NCBI GenBank assembly: GCA_036924285.1
Contig: JAYKYS010000014.1
Location: 3,658,001-3,722,000, forward strand
Reading direction: 5' to 3'
DNA length: 64,000 bases
From: Asterella californica
Taxonomy: Eukaryota; Streptophyta; Marchantiopsida; Marchantiales; Aytoniaceae
Shown: positions 10,190 to 20,079 of the stretch, in pieces
How the letters are laid out: each line of letters starts with the position of its first letter
Position numbering within the stretch: the stretch's first letter is position 1
Made by a program: the position numbers and the translations under genes
The notes under the pieces: model-generated
What the model was told of the DNA's origin: nothing
The model's input: only the letters and a program-made list of their open reading frames with translations
The model's database searches: none

Positions 10190-10740
10190 CGTGCATTAAA
10201 CCATAAATCGCACTGAGGGCGATCGAACGATACGAGGCTGAACTCCGTGCCTGTAATCCTAACGCACTGACAGCGATCTATCTTAATAGTGCGATTCCTG
10301 AAAATGCTAAGTGCGGTCACGGATCGCACTGCACACAACACAACACACTGAGTGCGAATCTAAACGATCAAAACGCACTGAGTGCGATTTTGAGGGATTG
10401 AAACGTACTGAGTGCGATCATTTAGGAATTAAGACGCACTGAGTGCGATCCTACATAATCAAAACGCACTGACTCCGATACTAAATATTGTCTCCGCCTA
10501 AAGCCATCGCTCTGAGTGCGATTGAGAATAATCAAATCGCACTGAGTGCGATGTTTATGGTTTAAGACGCACTGAGTGCGATCCGAAAAAATTAAAACGC
10601 ACTGACAGCGATGTTAATGGATTAAAACGCACTGACTGCGATCATAAAAAATCAAATCGCACTGAGTACGATCCGAAATAATCTAAACGCACTGACTGCG
10701 ATCCTAGAGTATAGACACGCACTAAGTGCGATCGTGCAAA
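10190..10740. promoter_or_regulatory. Array III: 30-bp phased palindromes upstream of the FCP1-like gene
   Basis: Copies of the 13-bp palindrome CGCACTGAGTGCG and one- or few-base variants start at 10374, 10404, 10435, 10465, 10508, 10538, 10568, 10598, 10628, 10658, 10688 and 10718, with a partial one near 10344. The last seven intervals are exactly 30 bp and the others are 30-31 except one of 43. The linkers are AT-rich (AATYAAAA-like). The array lies about 240-635 bp upstream of the FCP1-like start codon, on the promoter side. Regular three-turn phasing of a palindrome fits a dimeric protein binding along one DNA face, but this is inference; a hairpin-forming satellite is the alternative. 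Confidence 0.75.
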
Positions 10741-11280
10741 CATCAATTCGATCGCACTATGCACAATGCGATTAAGGGTCGCGCTGAGCGATACTTACCG
10801 CACTCGTTAGCTGCGAACCGCACTCTCGTGATATTTGCGCGTCGCACTGAGCTCGATGATCGCACTTCGAACCGCACTGGCACTGTCAATGCTTCGAAAA
10901 CAACGAACTGAGATCCACGGCCGCACTAGCACAGCTTTGAAAACAACGCACTGGCTCTCGAAGCGAGTCTCCGACCGCACTGACCTCGATCGGCCGCAGT
11001 AGCTCTCAAAGCGACTCTCTCTCCGACCGCACTCAACTCGATCGGCCGCAGTAGCTCTCAAAGCGACTCTCTCTCCGACCTCTCTCTCCGACCGCACTCA
11101 ACTCGATCGGCCGCAGTAGCTCTCAAAGTGACTCTTTCTGCCGATCGCACTGACCTCGATCGGCCGCAGTAGGAAAATAAATACTCTCGAAGCGACTCTC
11201 AGTCGACCGCACTGACCTCGACCGGCCGCAGTGAATCTCGCTCAATCGACCGCACTAGAATGCTCGATCTCGGCGTCCAC
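10741..11280. repeat. Array IV: CGGCCGCAGTAG / CCGACCGCACT repeats
   Basis: CGGCCGCAGT occurs at 10991, 11043, 11108 and 11161, giving intervals of 52, 65 and 53 bp; the 65-bp unit has a 13-bp duplication of the CTCTCTCCGACC block. Each unit also has CCGACCGCACT or CCGATCGCACT. This lies between the FCP1-like gene promoter side and the 3' end of the Myb/SANT-like gene. Frames at 10726-11097 are repeat translations. Confidence 0.7.
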
Positions 11281-11456
11281 CTTCTCCTCTGGTGGTCGAG
11301 AACGAAACAATCACCTTAAACACCAAACAATCACGCTTAACACAAGCATAAGAGTACACTCGCCTTAATTTAACTAAAATGTGAACCCTAAACCAGTCCA
11401 TGATCAACACATAAAACGTAAGGTACACGCCATTTTATAAACGTCAAATTTACTGT

Positions 11457-12581
11457 TTACATAGTATCGAGTTTCTCGATAATTTCCTTTATCTCCTCGA
11501 AAGATTTTCCAGCTTTATGCAACTCAACAAATAAAGACGTGTGTCTTTTTCTACTTTCCTCTCTTTCATGACTTTCTCTCGCTCTTTTCTTTTCTTCCAA
11601 TGAAGCCATACGATATTCTACATAAACCTTTCTATACTGAACTTTCTCTCTGATACTTTCCTCGTATAAATTCAAAACTCCCACTTTCACATTGCGATTG
11701 GCTCTGTGATTTCGAGACGTCTCCTGTGCAGACTCGGTAAGATCAGGGACAGTTCCTCCCCTTGCTTCATCAATACCCTCTTCCTCCTCATCATTCATAG
11801 TAGGTATTTCTTCAGCATTCGGAGTTTCCTCCTGGTAAGTTTGATATCCGCACTGAGAGATATCCATATTCTCTTCGTCTTCTTCATATCGAGGCAATGA
11901 ACTCTCAGTCTCATATCCATACCGGGGCAATGTACTCTCCCCTTGAAATTGAGAGTCTAAACCAAAGACTTCTTCTTCTGATGGTATAGAATACAAAGCG
12001 GGAGGATCGATGTTTGCTCTACTACCAAAAACTGCATTCATCCTAAAATAATGAGGACATTTTCCATTCAGTTTCTCCTCCAATGTCAAGCCTCTAATCA
12101 CTTCGTCCTCCGTAAGACCTCCTCCTGTGCCGTCTTGAATCTCTTTAGCTTTCTTGTACATATCCACATATCTCTCGAACCGCTTCTTCAGTTCTACGCC
12201 TGTAACAACAGGAAACCCGGTCTTCCCTGAGAGCTGTGCTGCCATAATTCCAAAAGCCGTTGCTTTACTCAAACACTTTCCTGCACCTACTTTTGTTTTC
12301 CGACCGGCTCCATGAAGTGATGCGAAATTCTCCTCGTCCTCAATATAGGCTACAATTTTCTCATAATCGTCATTGTTTAAACGAATACGAGTTCTCTTCA
12401 AAGAGTCTATCGTCTTCGGAGCCATATCACACTCTGTTCCTCCTCTACTGGATATCTCTTGATCGATCTTCTCACAACTCTCACAACTGTTTGTATGCGC
12501 GTTCCACTTCTCATCGTTACCGCTCTTCCTCTCACATGTATCACTCATCTTTGAATTCTTCCTCTCACATGTATCACTCAT
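11457..12581 (-). CDS. Harbinger Myb/SANT-like accessory protein
   Basis: This is a single frame of 374 codons on the minus strand near the right end of the transposon. It opens with a tandem MSDTCERK repeat, and a later Met (MAPKTI, about residue 52) directly precedes the conserved part, so either start is possible. Residues about 60-175 resemble the trihelix or Myb/SANT-like DNA-binding domain of Harbinger second proteins, including the aromatic/basic block LKKRFERYVDMYKKAKE and a GGLTEDE segment. The middle (about 205-285) is acidic and rich in Glu, Tyr and Thr. The C-terminal 80 residues are strongly charged and predicted helical (EYRMASLEEKKRARES), as in accessory proteins with an oligomerising tail. 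In known Harbinger systems this protein imports the transposase into the nucleus and guides it to the ends. No interruption is seen. Exact family assignment was made by eye. Confidence 0.75.
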   Translation of the reverse strand: MSDTCERKNSKMSDTCERKSGNDEKWNAHTNSCESCEKIDQEISSRGGTECDMAPKTIDSLKRTRIRLNNDDYEKIVAYIEDEENFASLHGAGRKTKVGAGKCLSKATAFGIMAAQLSGKTGFPVVTGVELKKRFERYVDMYKKAKEIQDGTGGGLTEDEVIRGLTLEEKLNGKCPHYFRMNAVFGSRANIDPPALYSIPSEEEVFGLDSQFQGESTLPRYGYETESSLPRYEEDEENMDISQCGYQTYQEETPNAEEIPTMNDEEEEGIDEARGGTVPDLTESAQETSRNHRANRNVKVGVLNLYEESIREKVQYRKVYVEYRMASLEEKKRARESHEREESRKRHTSLFVELHKAGKSFEEIKEIIEKLDTM

Positions 12582-12836
12582 CTTTGAGAGCGAATCCTTC
12601 CACTACTTCCACTACTTCACACACCTTCAATGCCGGAGTTCCTGCTACGCGGAAAATCAAATTAGTTTAAATAACAAGTACCACTAATGAACCACGGCTA
12701 ACTTTGACACGCTCCCCTAATTACCCGCAACCATAGGATGTGGGTCCTTGTCAATGTTAGACGTTTGCAGGTCTACTGAATGGCCGTCCTCGAGTTACGG
12801 ACAATATTCCTTTGTCCGTAAGAAAATATATTCCTT

Positions 12837-12857
12837 TAACTCTGACACCCCCTAATA
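12837..12857 (-). repeat. Right terminal inverted repeat and target duplication of the Harbinger element
   Basis: TAACTCTGACACCCCC (12837-12852) is the inverse of the left end with one additional C. It is followed by TAATA (12853-12857) and then by arm sequence. Confidence 0.85.
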
Positions 12858-14159
12858 GTCCGTTCGAAGAAAGGTTGTACATGTCTTGGAAAAGTCCAGT
12901 GAGATGTTTGATATGTTACCCGCTAGCAAGCAACCGCGTGTCAGTTTCAGTTTCCTGTGGAGCAGTTCAAGCAGAAGCATTGTCGTCCACAGTTCTTCGG
13001 TCGAGTACTGACTACGAAGCTTCCATCGAGTACCGACTAAGAAGCTTGCTCCTTGACAGGAAAACGTCCGGTTCATAGAACGAGTGGAGTGGTTTGAATG
13101 TCACTTTCATCTTGCAACCGTCTTCAGAACGGTTGTACTCTATGATGCTGAGTCAGACTCGTTCGCTTGCTTTAGCTTCCCATCACTTTTTGACTTTCTT
13201 GCTGATGTATGTTATAATGGTACTTAATAACTAGGTTAGAGTAGAGCTCAAGGACGGAAGAAAAGTAAGAAAAGCAAAAAAATTCAGTTAACTACTGAGC
13301 TACAGTTGTTCTGTATTAAGAGAATCCTTTTTTTCTCTTATATATCTTTTCCATCTTCGTGCTCAGTATTGCCTATAAATTGGCCTAACCCTTCTTGTAC
13401 ATCTTTATGCTTTAAAAACTTACCATGAGATTCATGAGATAATTCAAAAGTGTTCCTGTATCTGCAGCGGTAAGACAAGTTTAAGTGAAACGTAAGGAAC
13501 TTTATACCTTATGGGGATGAAGTGGTTAATGATTGTATTACGCTTAGTATCAACTGTGACCCTCTTGATTAACTAAACGGTAATCTGCCACAATATAAAT
13601 AGGAGAGTTCTACTGAGGATGCTCAATCAGATGACTGAGAGTAGGAGATTCAATCGCTTCGGAGCGGTTTCTGATAGTTCTTTAGTTTTTTCGCTAGTCT
13701 GAAATCGAATGTTACAGTAGTTGATCTTTGTGACAGCTTGAAACTCGCAATCGGGGCTACCGCCTTGATGTTACTCCGACATTCGAGGGAATTGTTAGCT
13801 TGTTGAGAGGAATCATTTGAAGTTGGCGCATCGTGTTGGCATCAAACTCTGTCTGTTCATGAGCATAAACACCGTGACGATGTTGTAGTGACGAGACCAA
13901 GCCCAGATACATAAGCAACGCGGACTTGATGGGCGGACTTGATCGGAGTTTACCTGTATACCTTGTGACAAACTACGCATAACGTTGAGCCTGAAGTATG
14001 ACGCTATCCTGGCCGTCGGTCAGAAAGCAGATTCGATGTCTTTGTATTAGGGAACGAGGGAATCGATTGTCTCTATTTTTCTTTGACACTCAGGAGCAAC
14101 AAGCTTTGAAGAAGGACGAGGGATGTTCACCGACTTTAGACGTAGGTATTTAAGATGGA

Positions 14160-14253
14160 GATTCGCCAAGTTACAACTGAACAACAACGCAAAGATTCCT
14201 TCTAAGATCTTTAGCACCGGTGTGGTTGTTGTGTAGTTGCAACTTGGCGAATC
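14160..14253 (+). repeat. 94-bp hairpin H1 (imperfect palindrome)
   Basis: GATTCGCCAAGTT pairs with AACTTGGCGAATC, and pairing continues through ACAACAAC/GTTGTTGT to a loop around 14200. The stem is about 29 bp with few mismatches. The same hairpin is at 50417-50510 (reverse) and 61915-62008. Shape and size resemble a small-RNA precursor or a tiny foldback element; no evidence distinguishes them here. Confidence 0.75.
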
Positions 14254-14332
14254 TTCTTCTGGAAATGAAGTTTATTCACTACATTTGTTCATTACGAAAC
14301 TACATGAGTATTAGCAAAACGACTTGATCCAT

Positions 14333-14426
14333 TGTCAGTGCAGCAAAAGGTGTGATCCACGGTTACCAAAGCGAAAACCCTTGTCGCCTTTAGTAACGAC
14401 GAATCACACCTTTTTCTACACTGACA
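14333..14426 (+). repeat. 94-bp hairpin H2 (imperfect palindrome)
   Basis: TGTCAGTGCAGCAAAAGGTG pairs with the inverse of CACCTTTTTCTACACTGACA, and pairing continues with mismatches over nearly the whole 47-bp half. It is exactly as long as hairpin H1, which lies 80 bp away, but the sequence is unrelated. Copies are at 50232-50325 and 62100-62193. The pairing tract with a few bulges resembles a microRNA-type foldback. Confidence 0.75.
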
Positions 14427-14439
14427 TTTTCTGCATCGG

Positions 14440-15450
14440 GGTGTTGTGATACACAAGTTTCAACAAATCTCGGGCAGAATTGCTTCTGCGTGTAGTCTCT
14501 GTTAGAATCTCTGATTCCAATAGGGACGCCACGCAGCAGCATTTCCGAGATGAGGTCAACAATCCATTACCTGGACTTATTCAAGAGGTTTTCTCTCGCT
14601 GTAAGGATATTCTGTTACTCCTATATATCGGGGTGTTGTGACACACCAGTTCCAACATATCTAGATCTCGGAACAGAATTGCTGCAGCTTGTCTTCTTTC
14701 TTAGAATCTCTGATCCCAACAAGAAGCCCAGCAGCAGCGTTTCTGAGACGAGGTCTACACTCCATTATCTCGACTCGAGAGAGTCTCCCTTGCTGTAAAG
14801 GAAATTCTGTTACTGCCTATATATACAGGTGTTATGGGACACAAGTTCCAGCATATCTCGGGCAGAACTGCTGAAGCTCGACTTTCTTGTTAGAATCTCT
14901 GATTACAACAAGAATGCCCAGTACCAGCATTTCTGAGATGAGGTCTACAATCCAGTATGCACCCCCGATGACCCGACTCAAGGGAGACCGAATATCAACT
15001 CTCTCAATCCATTATCTGCGACTTGAGTCTCTCTTGCTGTAAAAGGAATTCTGTTACTGCCTATTTATATACACGGGTGTTATGGGACACAAGTTCCAAC
15101 ATATCTCGCGCAGAGCTTGACTTTCTTGTCGGAATCTCAGATTCCAACAAGAATGCCCAGCACCAGCATTTCTGAGACGAGGTCTAGAACCCATTCTGTG
15201 GGACTTGAGAGAGTCTCTCTTGCTGTAAAGGAAATTCGTTTACTGCCTATATATACGGGTGTTATGGGATACAAGTTCCAACATATCTCTGGCAGAACTG
15301 CTGAGCTTGACTTTCTTGTTAGAATCTCTGATTCCAACAAGAATGCCAAACACTAGCACTTCTGAGATGAGGTCTACAATCCAGTATCTTGGCAAGATCG
15401 AGACTGTGAAGGAGCTGTTTACGAGATTCTGGGTCCGGAGTTCGAATAAA
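14440..15450 (+). repeat. Tandem array of about 180-245 bp units with TATATA boxes
   Basis: Five units are marked by GGGCAGAACTGCT-like blocks near 14472, 14681, 14864, 15109 and 15291. Each contains TTAGAATCTCTGATTCCAAC, AGCATTTCTGAGATGAGGTC, TTGCTGTAAAGGAAATTCTG and TGCCTATATATACGGGTGTT-type blocks. The 245-bp interval carries an extra segment near 14960-15020. Matching arrays lie at about 49260-50210 (reverse) and 62220-63170. Each TATATA is followed by about 30 bp of similar sequence, so the units could be repeated promoters; this is inference. Confidence 0.75.
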
Positions 15451-16498
15451 TAGTTTGTGTTTAGTTTGGAAATGTGTCTTCATTCAGTGCTGATATTGCT
15501 TAGATCAAGAAAATTGTCCACGATCTGTTTCAACTGCAAGAGTCCTCTAGGTCCAGCTCGATGAACGGCTCCACCGTAGAGATAGAATATAGATCTGTAT
15601 TTTCATTAGGGATATACGTTAACCCTCAAATGGACGTATACTTACTAGTTGGTAAGTCTTTCGGTTCCTGCATAAGAAGAACTCCGGTTATCTGTCCATC
15701 AGTTAGATTCTAATATGAAGGCTTCGGTGTATATGCAGGGCACTGCGTACGTACTGCGGCTGACTGAGGGGTAAGCTCTCCCGGGCCATTGGTTAAACAT
15801 GTCCATACCTTCTAGATCTATTCTGTTTCTCCAGTTGAATTCGAAAGTATTCCTGCAAATGCTGCATTCGAAGGAGCTCAATCAGCCTTTTACTGGAGTA
15901 CGTTCTGTCAATTACATTTCCCTAGACCTGTTACATGTTCGAGACCTGTTACATGTTCGAGCACTTGCTAATTTGTTGAATGAGCGGTATTTCATGTATT
16001 CGGTGTAATGTAATGTGCAGGAAACTGGTTTGACCTCTAGGTCCCTATAATATATATGATCCTAGCTTCCCGGTGCCGGGAAAGTTAGAACTCTGACTGT
16101 CACAACGTTATATGATCTCCTGCCGTTTTGCTCAGTTATAGCTTTCCTCCAATTTACTTTGGAGAAAGCTTGTTTTCGACTTATATTAAATTCAAGAGTT
16201 AGGCGGTATCAAGTGTCCCAGGAAGTTCAACTTAATATCATGTGACAGTCCACTGAAAGCATGCAGGAACTAATATTCCCAGCTCACGAATGAACAGCCT
16301 TTGAGCTCTAAAGCCGTGCAAATACTCAGCCGAGCCTCTCTGGACTCTGAAATGTACATGTCCTCCGGCAGGTAACAGCCTAGGGCTGAAACTTGAATTG
16401 CCCACCAAAATCTACCCATTTGAATCGGTAGATTTTCTTCTTCAAGGTACGTGCTAGTTGTAACTAACTAGTAAGCTTCTAGGCATGGCTTACGAGAA

Positions 16499-16560
16499 GT
16501 ATATATAAGGGAAGGGGGTTCCGGCGGCGATATTTCCTCCAGCGCAAATCACTTCAATAT
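16499..16560 (+). promoter_or_regulatory. TATA-box-like core promoter in the arm
   Basis: GTATATATAAGGGAAGGGGG is followed at a normal distance by a pyrimidine/purine mix (TTCCTCCAGCGCAAATCACTTC). It is conserved in the inverted arm at about 47995-48010. Downstream sequence in the forward arm is the left-arm-specific block at 16751; in the inverted arm it leads into the LINE-like remnant. It may be the promoter of an ancient element. Low certainty. Confidence 0.35.
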
Positions 16561-16750
16561 TGTGTTCACGTTACATCTAGATCTATAGTTCCTCAAGGGC
16601 ACCCTTTAGTTCTTGATTCTCTGTCTCATGATTGTTTCACACATTTTCTTCTTCTTCAGTTCCAGATCTCCAGTTCATACGTTTATTCACCTTCTAGACA
16701 CTCCTCAACCGACTAAGGAACTAGTTAGGCGAGAGGAGTATGTGTGACCA

Positions 16751-19711
16751 TGTTCTTTGTGGTCGCTTGGAAGTTCTTCCTTATTTTGCGTTCTTCCACC
16801 AGTGACTTATTTGTAGAGCTGGAAAAGCTGCCAACAGCTCATGATCAGATGCCGCATCCCGCTGCTGACAGCTTTTTAAGTTCACGTGTTGCGTTGGCTA
16901 GCATAATTGTCAATCAGTATTATCGTATTCTTCGAGGGTGCAGCACAGGAAATTTTACATTCACGGTGCTTTACAAGATGGTAAAAGCACATGTGTCTCA
17001 TCATAATTCCTTCGTGAAAGTGCACTGCAGGAAGCTAGATGACAAGGCCTCGCCAGGGAAGGAAAACTGAAATTTATCGTACTTCTTTGCAGCAGAAGGA
17101 GTCTCTTCCATAACATGTTGGGGGACATTCATTTCCTGCTGGGACCCGTAGATCTGAGCCGCGCATTTTTACCATGATAATACTGTTGCATTTATGTCCC
17201 CGGCTTTCTCCTGAGCCATAACAGTGACGGTATGACGAGGCTTAGCATACTAACTAAGATTTAACTTAAACAAGGGTTTTACTTAAAATTTGATAACAAC
17301 TTTCTCAACAGATTTCATTATACTAGGAGGGAAAACCTGGTGTCTCATAGTGCACAGCGATTCTCTCTACATGACTACAAACTTGCAGATGTTATGCCAT
17401 TGGTATGTCTAACAAATGAGGGATATTCCTTGTAGACCTTTATTTCGGGAGAAGGAGTGTCATTGCATAATTTCTGGTGATCTGGATATCAGATCCACAA
17501 GCAAAATTAAAAGGCAGTAATTAAGGTGATTGAAGAGGACTGAAGAGGACGTTCAGGGGGACTGGTATCGGAGATAAGTCTGAGTTCTTGGGTCACCGTG
17601 GTGTGCGCAGTATGATGATGTGGCAGCAGGAGGCCCTAAAAATGCAGATCTGGTAGATGACTTCAGTCCAGTTAATACTCCGGCTGACGGAATCAGAGCA
17701 TAGCTATCCAGCACTCGTGCGGGATCCCTCAGTGAGGAGTGAAGTTGCAGCAATCATCCAAAAGTTCATGACGTTATCTAGCTTCAAACCCACTGGACTT
17801 GAAGAAGAAGAAATCTTTCATAAGTTCGAGCAGAACTGCGTAGTGAAGCAAGAATAGCCGTTGATAGTAGAGAACTGATATCGGTGTAACCGCTTCTACA
17901 TGATAGTGGTCATTTTGCGAACTGTGAGAAAGATTAGTTTATAAACTGCCGGGATGAATGATTTAATCAAAAGAACTCAAGAAGTACTAGTAGGCGCCTT
18001 GAGCCATTTTGAGGTACAAGATCCCGAGCTCGTCCTATTGTAGCCAAGAAGAAGCCTATTCTACTGGAGATTCTGAAGTAGATAAAACTGGAAAGTGAAC
18101 TCAGCTAGTTGGAGACATTCGCCAGAGAGCTCAAAATGGCTGCTGTCTGTCCGGACTAGAAGAGGTATACTTTCTGAGCCGAAGTTATTAGGTCTGAGTA
18201 CAGAAGTATGCATCCAATACATGCAGTTGGATGAACAGGGGAGATTGACAACCGAGGCGACCACCGAGAAAGTCACACCACGGCGAAATTAAGGAAAGCT
18301 TCAGAACTATTTTTGTCAGAAGTGGCATACTTGACAGAAGCGTATATCTCAAGGTAGAATGTGTGGCCATGGAAGGACGGTCAAGCGTATATCTCAAAGG
18401 GAGGTGAAAGTCTGTAGATTGCCAGAGTTCTAGAAGGTGCAAGTTAAATTAGAGGAAACACCCTATGCTCTGCAGAAAGACTTCGAGCAATTACCAGCAA
18501 GTGCAACATCAGCGACCGAACAAGAAAAATTCGAAATTATTAAGACTGTGAAGGAGGCAATTGGCAGGGTCTCCGACATAAGACAGAGTCTGAGATGGAC
18601 GCATCACAGAAGCCATCTTTCTCTTTGACGAGATTGTACCTGGAAGAACCTGGCTTCAGGACCTCCATTAGAGGAACCCTACCCTAGGTACTAGGTTGAA
18701 GTTCAGTTTCGAGCAGGAAGCATCCCGTTAACAGCAGCAGACGTAAGTCTATACTCTATGTCAAGTTGGGGACGAAGGGGATGTGGTAGATTGTGTAAAG
18801 TTTAATACTCTCAGAACAAATCTGTTTCGTGACATTGGAAACCTGATACCATCGGACCTGTTTGCAAGATTCAGTCGCGTGGACTCGAAACCCAAAGCAG
18901 CTCGTTGTTTTCCAACTCCTTTCTGGATCAGCCTGACAAAGTCTCTTCAGTCGATGATCTAGTTAAATCCTTCCTGGCTGAAACTTGGAAGGTGATCATG
19001 AGCAAGAACGTACCTACGGTAAGTCGCCTTACTAAGTGGGTAAGTCTCCCATTTGTCAGGTAGCCGTCCCTTCTGCTTTCTGTTCATCTTCGCAACCAAT
19101 CCTTGTTTTGTAGCACCATCCAGCCATGGGGTTGAAATGCTACAGCATGCAATTCTTAATGGGTACATCTCTGTCTGTTGGATAGTTGCATGCTTGGCGT
19201 GTATATGGTAATTATGTGTTTGAATGCACAATTTCAGTATCGAGTGCGTTTGTTCTTCCATTTTGCTGTGCCTGCAATCTCTCTGTCTCTCTGATAGTTG
19301 CATGCTCGGAGTGGATGTCGTAATTAGGTGTTTGAATACACACAAACTCAGTATGGATTGCGGTTCCAGTGAATCTTGAGCCGAAGGTTGATCTGAGGGT
19401 TGATCGACTGGCTTGCGGACTTACCTAAGCTTGTGCTTGCTCTGTGTTCCCGTTGTTTACTCCCATAACTAAGCCACACTCTCATGGACACTGATGGTTT
19501 ATCCCCGCACGGTCTAGTAGTGCGGGGCAGCGTCACTTTAAGTAACCTCATATAGTGAGCAAAGCTAAGGAGTCTACGATTTCATCAATCTCTTCACTGC
19601 TCTTCATTGCTTCTCTTCAAGCTCATTTATTGTTGTTCAGTGTCTGCACCCTGGCTGGACAAACAGCATTGTTGTGTTCGTGTTATGAAACTGTTTTACC
19701 GGTCCGACGGT
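16751..19711. other. About 3-kb block present only in the forward arm
   Basis: The inverted arm joins GTGTGACCAT directly to ACTCTGGCATGGCACGCC (near 47745-47720), whereas here the same two sequences are separated by this block. It is therefore an insertion here or a deletion there. The third arm ends before this point. I see no terminal repeats or clean target duplication. Small frames at 16744-17070 (108 codons), 17657-17857 and 18437-18628 have protein-like composition, with acidic or amphipathic stretches, but no domain I recognise. They may be exons or scraps of a decayed captured gene. Nothing else can be supported in this stretch. Confidence 0.5.
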
Positions 19712-20079
19712 TCACTCTGGCCTGGCACGCCGTGATGAGCGTGGTGCGTAACAAGCAGACCATTTTTAGGTCTCCAACCACATATGGAGAGGCCACCACC
19801 CCATCAGTGCATATCTGTGGATTATGGGCGGGACAAGAAACATGGAGAATCCCCAAGCTGCCGCATTACATGCTTTGGGTCCATTTATACAACTCAAGCT
19901 ACCTGATGATCACCAGGGTACGTTTCTTTGTTTGTGATTCCTTTCTTGTTGATCAGTGTGAAGCTAATGTTGGTCTTACTTATGAACATAGCTTTTCCAC
20001 CTGGATATGGCTGAAACTTGTGCATCCGCTGTGTTTAATTTTTATGGCTACTAACTTTGCCGAAGAACTCTAAAGAGTC

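Larger units (their letters stand above)
4148..12852. mobile_element. 8.7-kb PIF/Harbinger DNA transposon carrying an FCP1-like gene
   Basis: The left end GGGGTGTCAGAGTTA (4148-4162) is matched in inverted orientation at 12837-12852, which has one extra C/G at the very end. TAATA flanks both ends (4143-4147 and 12853-12857), and it contains the TAA expected of PIF/Harbinger 3-bp target duplications. Paralogous arms near 817-830 and 60555-60570 show the uninterrupted sequence with a single TTAATAGTCC. Inside, in order, are a DDE_4 transposase gene (+), a TCGCACT-rich array, a four-exon FCP1/HAD-like gene (-) with a second array in intron 2, two further arrays, and a Myb/SANT-like gene (-). Subterminal TGTCCGTA/TTACGGACA motifs sit near both ends (4164, 4201, 12795, 12812). 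The two-gene transposase plus Myb-like arrangement is standard for the superfamily; the extra gene and the length are not. Confidence 0.88.
12853..16744 (+). repeat. Forward arm, outer to middle part
   Basis: This segment is present almost unchanged in forward orientation at 60560-64000 (offset about 47.7 kb, window ends inside it) and in reverse at about 47750-51570. It contains the two 94-bp hairpins, a TATA-bearing tandem array and a promoter-like site listed separately. Small frames such as 12852-13076, 14550-14798, 15117-15356 and 15699-15881 recur with the repeat and show no domain, so none is called as a gene. Confidence 0.85.

Noticed and set aside
10347..10730. CRISPR-like array
   Set aside because: The period is regular, but the repeated part is a 13-bp palindrome with short AT linkers of low complexity. 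There are no unique spacers or cas genes, and the context is eukaryotic.
19555..20073. 172-codon frame on the plus strand
   Set aside because: Cys- and Leu-rich with no domain. The inverted arm copy is disrupted, and the region is a decayed repeat.
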